A stretch of 52,775 nucleotides of DNA from Lingula anatina (GCF_001039355.2 NW_019775962.1:24700-77474); one strand, 5' to 3'. Positions 25,912-38,048 are shown, numbered from the stretch's first letter. Translations and numbers: made by a program. Notes: generated by a model not told the origin, from the letters alone.

Positions 25912-26164
25912 ATGCAGCAGTGCAGTCGTTGGTTGGGGGGCATGTATGAGAGTCTTACGCGGACCAAGAGACAGTATCTATTGCCACAGGAGGGAGGGGG
26001 GCAGACGGAGGACGAGACGGAGACAGCCACCCCTCCACGATGGGGTGTAGGGAGTTCTTTGCTCCTTGGGACATTTCTGGTTTCTGGACATCTCGTCGTT
26101 AATATCGCAGGTCCGTCAGCTATTGTGTCAATGGTCGTAGCGGCTCTGGCGGCTACTCTGTCTG
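25912..26164 (+). CDS. SLC7-like gene, coding exon 1 (N-terminus, TM1-TM2)
   Basis: This exon encodes residues 1-84 plus the first base of codon 85. The donor is G|GTAAGT at 26165. The hydrophilic N-terminus (~44 residues, with TRTKR at 16-20 and an acidic patch) is followed by two hydrophobic stretches matching CAT TM1 and the start of TM2. The reading frame stays open for another 450 bp past the donor only because the intron begins with a stop-poor pyrimidine tract. The splice is preferred because the next exon restores the family sequence exactly at this point. Confidence 0.82.
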
Positions 26165-27279
26165 GTAAGTGCCGTTTGTGTAACTTTTCAGTCATTCTCT
26201 TATTGCGCATTTCTTTCTTTTTTCTATATTTATTTTATAATAGGTTCCTTACCGTCCTTCATTCCTTTCTACACCCCTTTCTACATCCCTTCCTACCTTC
26301 CTGCCTGCGTTTCTTCATTCCTTGTCTCCACACCGTATTCCTTTCTTCACTCATTCCTTCCTTGCCTCCATACTTTATTCATTCCTCTCTCTCTCCCTCC
26401 CTCCCTTCCTTCCTTCCTCCCCTTCCTTCCTTCCTTCCTCTTCGGAAGACTTTATTTTATATGTTTTTAACGCGCGTTCTATGCACGGTGTCACTGTTCC
26501 ATGACTCGCAACATTCATCGCAGTATCTCTTCCAGTTGCATAATAAGTGCCGCTGTCATGCATATAAAGCACCTGCATGTACAATAACTCTACCTGCTCC
26601 GCACATTTCATGCATTTAGTGCATCTGCAAGTCCATTTATTTGAACAAAACAACTGGTCAATAATCCGGTAAAATTGATCAAATAGGGTTTACAGTTCTT
26701 AAATGTAGCCATTTCATCTCACGAGAGCGTTAGATCAGTTAAGGCTATCTTTTGTCGCTTTTAACGCCACGCTTTTTCCGTGTCCATTACTGTAACTTTG
26801 AAAGTGTCATGTATTTTATTATATCATAGGGCTCATTTCCAATGAAGCTATCGGTCTACGTAGATCGATCCAACGAAGGCTTTCATTGAATGCAATCAGA
26901 TATTAACACACTTTCTGGTATTGAGGAGAATACAGAAAATCGGGCGATTACGAGAATGTTTGAAACAAGAGAAGGCGTAGTAACCTGTTAATCTGATTGC
27001 ATTCAGCGAAAGTCCCCACAACGTAGACCCATAGTTTCATTGGGAATGAACCCATAGTAGCCCGAATGAGGGCATGTCTTTGAGCAAGCACTATGGAATA
27101 CATGTGTATTATTACCACACTAAAAGTTTCCTTGAATCTGTGAGCAATCCTACGTAGAAATATTTTTGAAAATGAATTCCATACTTTTTTTTATCCCTTA
27201 GCGTTTGTGCAGTATTATTCATTGTCTTTAAACCTCACAATGCTACAGTAGCTGTTTGTTTCACTGCACTTATATTAGG

Positions 27280-27318
<39 letters not shown>

Positions 27319-27433
27319 ATGACACATTTATTTATACAGTCAGAATGGTTTTACGTCGGCTTCATCCTTTTCATCAAAGTCATTAAAATCCAAATTGACA
27401 AGGACGGAAGAGCTAGATGTTTTATTATTATTA

Positions 27434-27479
<46 letters not shown>

Positions 27480-28537
27480 CCCATGGCTCTTCAAGACCTT
27501 TCCCGTCGCCGTGTATTGCATATAAAATCTGTTTGTTGTGTAATCTACAGTATATAACGTCTGACGTATGGTTTAATATCATTTTGATGTAAAGATTGTA
27601 TCTTGCTTTCCCTTGTCAGATAACATTAGTGCTGATATTAAGTCAAGGGCTTTTAAGTATTCTTTTGCCCCTTTATTTCAGCAACAGTGTAACAAAATGT
27701 GGTCCATCAATATATGTATTTTTCTATGGAAATGAATATATGTTCGAATATGTATATATTCTCAAGTCTTGTATTAAGTTTACAAGCCGTATACCGCCAT
27801 GAGACGTTCGAAGCAAATTGACTATAGGCGCCATAGCCAGCTACACGACGACAGCGTTTGTCTAAACCTGTTACGAAAACAAAAGCAGTATGGAAATCAA
27901 ATGCTTTTCTTCGGTTTCACTTTTTTGTTATTAATCCTTTTTCCAAAGCGCTGATGGCCGTTTTGGGCCCGGCCCATTCCCAGGGCTTTTAGCGCCATGT
28001 TCGCTCCCAGATTCCAACCTTGTGGTGGCTTAGAAAATGTTTTTTTCCTTCGAATAATTGCGTTGATTTTGTCACTTGGGATTTAATCTAGAACGCTAAT
28101 GTGTTCTCCGAGCTCAGAGTTTCAATTGGCAGCGCCCGCATGTATGGAAAGTCAGACTACAATGAGTCAGAAATTCAACTGAACGCGAAACAGGTGGTGA
28201 TTAATAATTCAAGGTTCAGGCTTTGCACGGTCGTGTATATTGCAATGTTCCTACACCTTCAGAGCCCAACCGGTCGGGTTTACACGTTTGAACATCGGGC
28301 AAAAAACACCGAAACAAGACTGCCAAAACTACCGTTTCTGAAATAAAATCAATGCCATCATATAAAAGTTTTAGTGATATAATCTGTAGTAATTGTTATA
28401 CTGATAACAGGTCCTCATTTTGTCGGGAAAAAAACTGCCATAAAACGGATTTCCCCTGGGTAAACGACGATTTCCCATTCTTTCCAATGGTTGATGAATC
28501 CGTTCCGACATTCAAAGTCAGTCATGTTTTTTTAAGT

Positions 28538-28570
<33 letters not shown>

Positions 28571-29243
28571 ATTTTTTAAGGGATTACATTTTTTTTGGGG
28601 GGNNNNNNNNNNNNNNNNNNNNNNNNNNNNNNNNNNNNNNNNNNNNNNNNNNNNNNNNNNNNNNNNNNNNNNNNNNNNNNNNNNNNNNNNNNNNNNNNNN
28701 NNNNNNNNNNNNNNNNNNNNNNNNNNNNNNNNNNNNNNNNNNNNNNNNNNNNNNNNNNNNNNNNNNNNNNNNNNNNNNNNNNNNNNNNNNNNNNNNNNNN
28801 NNNNNNNNNNNNNNNNNNNNNNNNNNNNNNNNNNNNNNNNNNNNNNNNNNNNNNNNNNNNNNNNNNNNNNNNNNNNNNNNNNNNNNNNNNNNNNNNNNNN
28901 NNNNNNNNNNNNNNNNNNNNNNNNNNNNNNATAGTGGTTATCCCTTTAATCTCTTTCATAAAAAGCAACATTGGATTTCTAACCGCATATCCCACAACCC
29001 CACTGAAACATGAATTCACCATTTATTGGGGAATAATGCGGTGTGAAATCAGAGTTACACCAATTATTCTCAAGTCTGGTTACCGCAGTCCCAACTGAGG
29101 CCAATGTTTGGAAATTGCAGTCAAAGAGAGGATGGAGAGTGTATTCACCGACCTAGCGTCATATTTCAGTTATTATAAAGATTTTTGTTTTTGGAAACTT
29201 CTGCGTGCTTGCTGAAAGTCTGGGAGGATATTTGCTCTTGTAT

Positions 29244-29284
<41 letters not shown>

Positions 29285-29959
29285 TTTATTTTTATCAGTT
29301 TTTATGTATTTACTTATCAGTTCTTTATGTATCTTATTTCTTATCAGTTATTTACTTCATTTTGATATTTGGTAAAAGATGGCGAATAATCTTCACAACT
29401 GAATATGTAGCAAGATTCAAAATCATAGTGGTTTTAGTCATCAAATGAAACTGCAGCACCCGGAGTTTCCGAGTCTAAAAGGTTACTATTATCTAAGCTC
29501 TATACTGCCAATACCAGGTGTGGTGATTATATACAGGCGAGGCTCCAGTGCTATTTGACACTCAGGGTAAATTGCATACATCAAAGGTACAGTCTATGCT
29601 GGTATTGTGATCCATGTCTTTGCAGCTGGCTAATTAAGAGATGCATCTAAACGCCTATATGATTTTTTTAATATCGCACAAATCCTTTTTCAATATCCCG
29701 CATTCCCATTTCCTGGATGACACACAGACATCGGGACTCTGCGTCGCAACTGAGTGTGTCGTATTGTCAACTTTGGTGTCCTGGTAATTTGAGTGATTGT
29801 CAAAGCTGGGTGATATTTGATGATAGATTTCTGGCTTATCGTCTTATCTCGCCCCATCATTTTTCCTTCTTTGATTTCTTTGAATCGCTTATCTTTCTCC
29901 TGTCACTCAGAAAAAAACCCGGATCTGCCAGTCACGCGCACACACACTAACTCTTTTCA

Positions 29960-30003
<44 letters not shown>

Positions 30004-31087
30004 GCGCGCGCGCGCGTACAAGCAAACCTCTCTCTATGTTAAAAAAAGCTCTCCATCCCCCTTCTTTATTAGAATGCAATAGACTTTCTCCAATAACCAC
30101 TAATAATCCGACTAATACATAATGAAAGCTACTACATTATGATATAGTGTTAGACGGGAGGCTTTATCATTTATTTATTTGTCACAGATAGATTGTGATA
30201 AATTGTCAGCCGTGATTAATCATTTGGTCAAAAAGCACTACGTATAGAAAACGTGAAAAAAAGACGCTACAATAACAGCTCTGACTACACTATGGTGTAC
30301 ATTTTTTCATCTGACGAAAGAAAACTCACGGTCACAATCAATACGTAGACAGTATTACATATGAATATTTACTTAGCTTTTGACAATGTAAATTGCTTGC
30401 TTCGTCTGCGGGTATCATCAGTGCCGCGATGAGAAGTTTAATTAACAACCCTTAGCGCTATGTTTATTCTCTTTATTGTGTCTATTTATTCTGGTCTTTT
30501 TGTAAGTAGCCTAAATCATTAAAGCGTCGTCTAGACTCAGAATCCACGTTAGTAATATTATCTTGGGTTCTCCAGTTTAATTTTTGAGACGTGCGGATAA
30601 AAAACGTGATTCAAAAATCCATTCACTGGCTAATTCGGCCTAGTTTTGTATGTTGAATGAAGAAAATTTGCATTGCAAGTCACAAGAAAAAGGACAGTTT
30701 GCATGTTTTTCTATATAGATCATGTAGATCTCTTTCGCATTCAGGGAAAAAATGTACGCAAACCTGTTTTAATTTCACCGCTATATACTATTTTCTCAGC
30801 TATTTATCTTAGATCTTATTTCTCATACATCAGAAGCTGTCAACGCACTCGTGTAGCTAACATGACACCCTGGCATACAAGTGTGGAATATTACCCAGAG
30901 GTGTGCTCAAACCAGGACTTAGGACTGAAAATCGGGCTTACTCGCGTCATCTGGCAACCCGTTAAAAGAGACACCACATCGCGCTTGATATATATTTGTA
31001 TGTTTTTTATCTTAAGTTTAAAAAGCAGATAGCCATATAAGATCGATCTAGACTTTGACGAAATTCTTTTCATTAGTCGCAATCAAC

Positions 31088-31128
<41 letters not shown>

Positions 31129-31363
31129 CGGTGACCCAAATTTAATGCATATTCACTTTCATATCCAGGCTGTAATAAAGTACTATAAGTGGTGGAATTC
31201 AACATGAATTATACAACATAACTGTCACATGACTATCACATGACTGTCACGCAAACCGCTTTTATAGGATCGTTTACACAGAGTGATTTTGAGTCGTTCT
31301 ACTTCACTTTTTCAATTTATAAAGGTATCTTCTACAGTCAGTTTATTTTCAAATTCACGGGGA

Positions 31364-31444
<81 letters not shown>

Positions 31445-34400
31445 CCATTTAGCTCTTAATGATACATTTTTGCATTTGTCAGAATTTTACACTGACAAGT
31501 CTTAAACAAAATGCAAGGATACCACGGTACCAATGTATATACAGTACATGCGGTATAGCAAGAGCAAAGTAAGTAAAGATAAAACTTAAATTAACTTGTG
31601 AGGGAAACTTTGAGAGGAGATTTTTACAAGAAAATTCAAAGCAGAGAAGGCATGATAACAACTGCAAGTTAGCATGATTTTCCTACAGATCGGTTTGCTA
31701 TTGCGTGAGACCCAAACCAAGTCAAGTCGTGTTGGTAAACAGCTTCCATAACCACATTTCTTGACTTGCTGTTGTTCATGTTCTTCATGCAATAAACCAC
31801 CACTCAAATAGCAGCAATTTCAATCACTTCCGGATAAAAATAAAGCCTTTTCGTCATTCGACTAGCAATCAATATTCATTTCGGGATAAAATAAAGCCTA
31901 AGAAACGGAATACAATGGGTCTGGCAGTGCTGCTGGGGGCCCGTGTCACAACGGAAGGTTAGCCAAAAAAATTCCTAAAACTTTTAGACGAAAATTTCGG
32001 TCTATTTTGACACTAGTCCAATGAAATTTAATAATGTGCTCAATTTACGACAAGAACAAGATAACCATTGCTTCTGAACAACCCTTTGTTTTAACGTTAT
32101 TTCAATGGATCAATTTTCATCTGAAGAAGACTGCTTTTTGGTTAAAAATTTGGGACCAATTTCAGAGGTGTAATATTTTGTGAAACCGGCCTGTGAATGC
32201 CAACCACAAAAATAAACACAAACAAACAAAACAGTCTGACTCGATGTCCGTGTTGTTCCGGTTTCCGGGCGGTTAGACAAGCGTAAAATGTCATGTGTCT
32301 AGATACAGTCAGTGTACACGTAAATACAGAAAGATAACGACGTGTTTGTCAAATTGTCTCTCTTCTAGGGTGTCAATGGTGTTATTTGGTATGTTTAAAT
32401 CAGTGTCAGTAAATGATTTAAACAAAGTCTTGTATGTGTATTAAAATTATTGTACCACATTTTGTTTTGACTGCAATACCTAAGAGTTTTATTGATAAAG
32501 TGCCGGTAGTTATATTTTATGTCCTTTAAATGAAGGTATACTGTACGCGTTCATAAATTCCTAAAGTCATGTTTTCTATGTCCTACAAAGCTGCTTCCCG
32601 TGCACGTGACATTTAAAGCGTCTCCTATTTAGTCAGTCTATCCCAATTTGTCGCCATAGCAATCCCTAATAATTTGCTTCAATTCGTGGGTAGGTAAATC
32701 ACGTTGAGGATGCGTGCACTTTTTAAAAAGGCGAGTTCCGTTAGTTAGGTAAAAGTTTCACGATCTGCTTAAAGCTAACGTTTTAACACGAATGGCGCTC
32801 TTAAAGTGTATTGCGTGTGTGCAATAGACGATTATCGAGTATTTGGCACCTGCGCCTCATGGTATGTACTTTTAGAACTTCAAAAATCAATAATTGGCCT
32901 GTCTGAAAACGTAACGTGAACGCTGCCGTATTCAGTACAGTGACATTTTGGGGTTTTTGCTTTTGAACTTTTTTGGTTTGTTATGTGAGCACAGATTTAT
33001 TCAATTCAATGACATTTCACTTGAGAACTCTTTCTCCTGTTCTAACCGCACTTTTTATGTTGTCATTTTATTGTGAATGTTTTGAGGTTGTAATGATTTG
33101 TTACTGCTCATATTGTATGTATCTCATGTAAACCGCAAAAATAACGTCTGGGCGAGATCAAACTTGTGCAGGAAATTGTTTCAACTTTTATCGTCCAGAT
33201 ATTATGGATATAATGTTAGCTAATTAATACTAATGAATTACAGACACCTGTTTAGATAAGTTATTAGTAGTATTGATATTAGTGTTATTATCATTATCAT
33301 CATCATCAATCATGGTTCATTTATTCATTTATTTATTTATTTATTCATTTATTTATTTATTTTTGATTTTACTCCAGTTCAATGATGCCCGTCAAACCAT
33401 ATTTCCCATCTCCCACTATTCATTCCAGGTCTTTGCTGCTTAGAGTTGTACTGCCGCGCAAGAGAAACCTCCCTCTATGCAGCCACATACAGGGTCACAG
33501 GAGAGTTCTCGGCATTTCTCGTCGGATGGGACGATATTATGCAAAACATCTTCCTAGTGGCGTCATGTGCACGTCAGATCAGTGTCTGCATCGACTTCCT
33601 CACTGGACTGCGAATCAGAAGCTTTTACGTGGACGACCTCGGTTGGGTGCTCGGTCAGTCAGATTACCCAGACCTCCTTGCGGGCTGCATAGTGATGGCA
33701 TGCACTTGGGCGCTCTGTCTGCGCATGTGTCAACTTCACAAATACTGGCATTTTGTGATGACGGCACTCGTGATGACAACTGTTGGTTTCGTCATGATTT
33801 CGGGGCTCTTTTACCTTCGAAGAAGAAATTTCCAGGGAGAGTTTTTCTTCCATGGCTCTGATGGAGTGAGTCCTTAGAAATGAGTACATGTATATTTTAA
33901 AAGAGATAGCATCATTTTGAAAGATAATCCCTTTGTTGACGTATTTTTTGCAAAATGTTAGACACCAAAGTACCTTTCAAAAATTAAGCAGTTGTAGAAA
34001 AAACTCTAACTGTGTAACGTAGTTTTGTGCCTTTGATCATTGACAAGATGCTTACTTTTCTTTGAAGGGTTTTCATGCGAAAACAATCAAATCGTTTCAG
34101 ATGCTAGCTGGGGCCGGGTATGGCTTCTTGATCTTTGCCTCCATGTTCACGAGGAGAACTTCAATGCGCCGCGTCAGCTCTGCTGGGGGTATGAAGTTTC
34201 CAACACTATTCGTTGTATTGTCTATGACGTCACTCGGCGCCATTATGACGACACTGACCAGTGTGATTGTGTCGCTTGCTGAGTTTCCTACAACCAATGG
34301 GACGTACACAACTCCATTGCTGGAGACCTATGCAAGAACCGAGAATATTGTTATCACAGATATGATCGCATCTGTTAGTTTACCACTATTGTTATTCTTA

Positions 34401-36316
34401 CTTGTCCATTGTCTGATCTCCGCCGTTATAAGTGTGACGTCACTGACCTCGCACGGACTCCTTTGGAAGTTGTTCCTGAACAGTGAGGGGTCCTCCCGAC
34501 CAACTGTGGCCGTACTCAGTTGCGGCATCGTGACGACCTTCTCCGCCATTTTGTGTCCTCTTCTCACGTTGATTCTAACGGCTGCAACTATAGAAATTGT
34601 GAATCACTTAGTGGCTTCAGTGGCCTGCCTCTACTCTAGATTTCAAATGATTGAGATCGACGACTTTGCCAAAGATGATGACGTCAATAAAACGTCACTT
34701 CCTGGCTACGGTGACACTGACGTCAACGACCAGTCTGACGTCAGAGATGCAATTAAGAAAGATATAGACATAGTGAGACAAGAAATGGCCAAAGAATCCA
34801 CAGCAGACGACCACACAGACGATGACAAATGTGAAGGCAGAAATCATAGAAGCCAGAAAAGGCGCAATAGAGACAGCCAATCAACGGCTGAATCGTCAGA
34901 CATGGATGAAGGTCATAGTTCTGAGGAAACTGACATTGATGCAATAGTTGCTGAATACAAGGACCGCATTAAGGTGGCCGCCATTAGCGCACCAAACAGG
35001 CTCACAGGGGACAAGACCCCTACAGTGAAATCAGAGCGAAAAGTGAAACTTGCAGTGCTTGGTCTCCTTTTGTCTACGGCAGGGTTGTCTGTGTCACTGA
35101 TAACGGCGCCCTTGGGGCTCGGTGATCAGCGGTACGTCTGGCTCATTCTGTTTGCCGCTGGGTTCACAATGATCATCCTCTCAGCTACTGGGTTCATTCT
35201 CATGCAGCCGCAGGACGAGTTGGCTAGCCGGGCCATTACGTACAAGGTGCCGCAGTTCCCATGGATACCAATTATGGCGGTGGTGGTCGGGGTGCATCTT
35301 CTCGTGAGAATTCTCGAGAAGACGTGGTTGTTGACAGGGATCTCGCTCGTTGTAGGTATGTTGAAAACAAACACTACTGTGACACCTGGCACAAATTATC
35401 ACAGTGCAGCGGCTGAAAATGGCAACACACTAAACACATTGTATAGATGTAAAGAGAATTAAATGCCAGTCAGATTAAGACGATTGTATAACAAAGTACA
35501 AAAAATGCCTGGGAATTACAATGGATTATTGATATGGATAATGATGAATTGCACTCATAATGGTAAAAAATATGATTAATATTTCGCATGTGCATTCTAA
35601 AGGGTAAAATATTGGTGAAAAATAATGCTGTAAACTACAGAAGAGCAGAGAAACATTTTATCCTACATGTATATTACTTGCTTATAATCAACGTAGTGTG
35701 AAAGAACGGGACTCCACCATGTCCATTTATTTAATTAATTATTTATTTATTTATTTATTGCGACCCCCACCTCATTACTCGATAATACATTTCACGTGGT
35801 TAACATAAGATTACTGGTAAAGTAATTGCGATATTGCAGTTTAATTCAAAAGCGTTTAAGGATCTTTGACCCGACAAAATGCCTTCAATTTCACCTTTGG
35901 GAGTAAAAAAACACTGTCCCAGCAAATGCAATTTGCTCAGAGGACCCAGGTAAAATACCATATGCTGCCCTTGAGTTTCTTTGTAAAACGCATTACTTGA
36001 CTAAAATTTTGTCATCTTTTCCTAGACGTATTAAGATTAAATTCTGGTTCTCGTAAAGGTAAGTTTACGTTTATATTCTAGATTGTGTTAGGAGTGACAA
36101 CTATCACATTTTTCTCCTCCAGGGATCGTCATCTATTTCACGTACGGTATTCGAAACAGCGCCGAGGCTCCAGCCAACTACAGCAGAGACGAGGAGGTGG
36201 TGCTGCTTGGGCCGTTTCCAAGGAAACGTGTATTGTCTGAAATTATACGTAACCACCGGAGAAGGAAACGAAAGAAAGGATCAAAAGAAAGATTAGACAC
36301 TGTTTTAATTCAGTGA
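25912..36316 (+). CDS. SLC7/CAT-like amino acid transporter, four exons
   Basis: Exons 25912-26164, 33429-33865, 34068-35355 and 36123-36316 join in frame to 723 residues, with GT-AG introns of 7264, 202 and 767 bp (phases 1, 0, 1). An in-frame TAA at 25894 precedes the chosen ATG; Met11 is an alternative start. The CAT (SLC7A1-4/14) pattern is visible in order: TM1-TM2 with AGPSAIVSMVVAALAATLSG at 66-85, a GLCCLE segment matching the family GLCYAE, YRVTGEFSAFLVGWD at 105-119, a central block ending LVASVACLYSRFQ near 423, and the C-terminal signature GIVIYFTYGIRNS at 660-672. CATs move cationic amino acids across membranes. Here the TM1 glycine motif is altered, and the family TM6 G-F-D and G-E-E residues are replaced (GYGFLIFAS, FTRR), so transport is uncertain. 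Residues ~424-554 form a long acidic, Ser/Asp-rich cytosolic loop; the tail is Arg/Lys-rich. Family placement is firm; subfamily and substrate are not. Confidence 0.88.
26246..26446 (+). repeat. Pyrimidine-rich (CTTC/CCTT)n tract
   Basis: About 200 bp of almost pure C/T with CTTCCTTCC units begins 80 bp after the exon 1 donor of the SLC7-like gene. Lack of stops here makes a spurious long frame. Confidence 0.8.
26829..27053. mobile_element. MITE family 1, copy b (in the SLC7-like intron)
   Basis: Arms begin GGGCTCATTTCCAATGAAGC and, reversed, GGGTTCATTCCCAATGAAAC. Both contain GGTCTACGT and GAATGCAATCAGAT. The flanks share CATAG, a possible worn target duplication. Confidence 0.72.
27281..27479. 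repeat. (AAAT)n and (TTA)n arrays
   Basis: AAAT units at 27281-27320 and TTA units at 27421-27479, in intron 1. Confidence 0.9.
28603..28930. other. Assembly gap (328 N)
   Basis: The gap follows a long poly-T stretch and a T8-G6 junction, a sequence type that breaks assemblies. It lies inside intron 1 of the SLC7-like gene. Confidence 0.99.
29241..29292. repeat. (TTTA)n microsatellite
   Basis: Tetranucleotide array in intron 1. Confidence 0.9.
29960..30016. repeat. Compound (CT)n(CA)n(CG)n array
   Basis: CT, then CA, then a run of CG dinucleotides. The CA/CG part is alternating pyrimidine-purine DNA, which favours Z-form. Confidence 0.9.
31089..31128. repeat. (GA)n microsatellite
   Basis: GA array with one or two GC interruptions. 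Confidence 0.9.
31366..31444. repeat. (TAA)n microsatellite
   Basis: 79-bp trinucleotide array with a single TGA interruption. Confidence 0.95.
33318..33362. repeat. (TTTA)n array before SLC7-like exon 2
   Basis: TTTA/TTCA units end about 65 bp upstream of the splice acceptor. Confidence 0.85.
33429..33865 (+). CDS. SLC7-like gene, coding exon 2 (TM2-TM5)
   Basis: The acceptor is a pyrimidine-rich stretch ending TTCCAG; the donor is GGA|GTGAGT. The exon encodes residues 85-230. The first codon is completed as Gly, giving SGLCCLELYCRAR, which lines up with the CAT segment around GLCYAEFGARVP. The segment YRVTGEFSAFLVGWD corresponds to the conserved TM3 entry (family V-G-E-x-x-A-F-x-x-G-W). 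Three further hydrophobic helices follow, ending in the basic turn LRRRNFQGE. A (TTTA)n array sits just upstream of the acceptor. Confidence 0.88.
34068..35355 (+). CDS. SLC7-like gene, coding exon 3 (TM6-TM13, long acidic loop)
   Basis: The acceptor is TTTCTTTGAAG and the donor is GTAG|GTATGT. The exon encodes residues 231-659. It holds the region equivalent to CAT TM6, where the usual Gly-Phe-Asp and Gly-Glu-Glu are absent, then helices 7-10 (SLPLLLFLLVHCLISAV, VAVLSCGIVTTFSAILCPLL). A hydrophilic loop of about 130 residues rich in Asp, Ser and Glu follows, and then C-terminal helices including YKVPQFPWIPIMAVVVGVHL, which matches the family FKVPxxPxxP block. Five TGACGTCA octamers lie inside this exon. 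Confidence 0.9.
36123..36316 (+). CDS. SLC7-like gene, final coding exon (last TM and basic tail)
   Basis: The acceptor is TTTTTCTCCTCCAG. The exon completes Gly660 and continues IVIYFTYGIRNSAEAP, the best-conserved C-terminal CAT signature (family G-x-x-I-Y-F-x-Y-G-I). The cytosolic tail carries a strongly basic run RNHRRRKRKKGSK at ~702-714, which could bind lipid or serve as a trafficking signal (inference). The stop is TGA at 36314-36316. Possible AATAAA poly(A) signals lie about 0.94 and 1.06 kb downstream (37256 and 37373). Confidence 0.88.
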
Positions 36317-37836
36317 ATACCTTTAAGCTTGCACTCAAAAGAAATCCATAAATCTACTGTTATCATCTATTAACATTATTTAAGTTAATTTAAGTTTGGA
36401 AATGGTGTTTCGTGGTGAAAATATTTGGAATTTTATCGTTGATGATTTGCATATTTTTTAATGTTGTACTGCTGTTAGTTATCATCTCATTTATGAAAAG
36501 AAAGAGCGACGATATATTGTGGGAAAATGCTCCATTAGAAGTGACATTTATCGTGTCATTTCCATTCATTTAGAGGGATTCATATCATTTCAGAAACTGT
36601 TCAGTCTCACCCGAATAATAGCTATTTAGCAAAGTTATATAAGATAAATTCAAGAACAATTGTGTCTGTTAAATGTACGTTTTCTATTATTTTTCAAACT
36701 TTATTTGGAAGGTACGAAACATGTTGTAGATATTGGATAAATGTTTTGATTTTTTGTTGTACTTTTTTTCTTTTGCACATGTATTTTGAATTTTTCAGTG
36801 ATATCTTTGGCATAATAGGGTCGCATTTTCATGTCAGAAACCATTCCATAAAGACATTGTTGTACGAGCCATGAAGCAATGTTGATTAATGGCATCACAT
36901 CGCCTTGGTGACGGGTGGTCAATTATTACTTCACACCCCTTGATTGTATGTAAACAGAATCAAAGTGGTACTTTTATGCGCATTTTCAAGAAAAATCATT
37001 ATTTAGATAAGGGGGTTTTTGGATTTGATATCCTAAGATGAAACGCGATTTTTGCAAGTGTTTCAGTTATGTTTCTGTTTTATGAGGGCAAGGAGCTCAA
37101 TTCATCCTGTAATTTGACATCTTTAAAGTTCTTGCCAAATACATACGATAAGTTTCATTTATAATTTACTCTACATATATTATCTAGTATTTGACAATAT
37201 GTTATAAAAATATTACTCAATATAAACGCAACAATCACACTTTTTAATATAATTTAATAAATATATTTCTAAATTAAATCACCCTAATCCTCAACATACA
37301 CAGTATGTTTTTTTGTCAAACAAGTACACAGAAACTTGTAAGTTATCAACACATAGGCACTTTTGTTGGCACAATAAATAAAGTTAAGAGCCCGTACCTA
37401 ATTTGGAAAACGAGAATGTTGCTTCTCAATTCCGAGTGAACATTTTAAGATGAAAGCCTATGTTGATTACGTCACCTGAGTGGTGACGATAGTAATGACG
37501 TCATACGTCCAATTACTTGCACAAAAGGCATAGTTGCATATTCCATATCATTCATGTGCTTTAGATTCAAATTTATCTGTTCTTATTTTTGCTAAGAGTT
37601 AACATCTTTTTTTGTTGAAACACCCAACTAGTGCATTCCTTCCGTCATCATTTGAACCATAAGGAAGTCACGCCGACCTATTTCTGGCGTAAAAATCAGT
37701 TTTCCCGTTTGTTTGGAAACAAGAAAACCAGAATTTTGCCGAGAAAAAAAGCCCTTAGGTATAATTCAGAGCCAAGGGATTCGAATCCCAACTAAAGCAA
37801 GCACAAGTTCAATCTTTTCCACCACTGTTCGCAGTA
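36317..37836. other. Convergent intergenic region
   Basis: The 3' flanks of the SLC7-like gene (+) and paralog A (-) lie here. It has AATAAA at 37256 and 37373 on the plus strand and a CRE octamer at 37496-37503. No additional gene is seen. Confidence 0.55.
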
Positions 37837-38048
37837 CTACCGAAGGTTGTAGTTAAAATTCCCAGGCTGGGTAAGACACTTGTCTTCATACGCTGTCCCG
37901 GGGGCCGGAGAACACGCCTGCATGTCTATGGCGGAACCATCACAAGGGGGCGCACCTAGAGAGTCCGGATTACGGCACTGTCGCATTCGGAACTGTACCC
38001 CTCTACAGCAGCTGGAGTAATCGGACCAGCTACTCCAACCATTTGAGG
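37837..38048 (-). CDS. Paralog A exon 3: variant TSP1-like domain
   Basis: The acceptor is TTACGTTTCAG, phase 1; the stop is TAG at 37839-37837. The encoded domain begins NGWSSWSDYSSCCRGVQF and continues with RMRQC, APPCDG, IDMQAC and DKCL. The W-x-x-W and the basic R-x-R-x-C strand are classic TSP1 features. The usual first cysteine is replaced by Tyr, and a vicinal Cys-Cys takes the next position. The tail after the last Cys is short (LTQPGNFNYNLR). TSP1 domains bind glycans and matrix proteins. Confidence 0.82.

Larger units (their letters stand above)
26165..33428 (+). other. Large intron 1 of the SLC7-like gene
   Basis: The intron is 7264 bp and GT-AG. It holds a CT-rich tract just after the donor, a MITE copy (26829-27053), several simple arrays and the 328-N gap at 28603-28930. 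Short open frames inside it show no recognizable domain and are taken as chance. The gap could hide sequence, but the flanking exons join without missing family residues. Confidence 0.75.

Noticed and set aside
26165-26619. Extension of SLC7-like exon 1 frame through the pyrimidine tract
   Set aside because: It becomes Phe/Leu/Ser/Pro junk after a consensus GTAAGT donor, and the family sequence continues exactly at exon 2.
27340-27582. Poly-Asn / poly-Leu / poly-Ile frames
   Set aside because: Translation of the (TTA)n array in three frames on both strands.
28576-29098. Frames of 148 and 167 codons spanning the N gap
   Set aside because: Mostly N; the readable ends show nothing coding-like.
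30673-31032. 119-codon plus-strand frame in intron 1
   Set aside because: No domain, no splice partner that fits the SLC7-like protein; consistent with chance.
37772-37795. GGGATTCGAATCCC as a tRNA T-arm
   Set aside because: No matching acceptor, D or anticodon stems around it; a simple palindrome.
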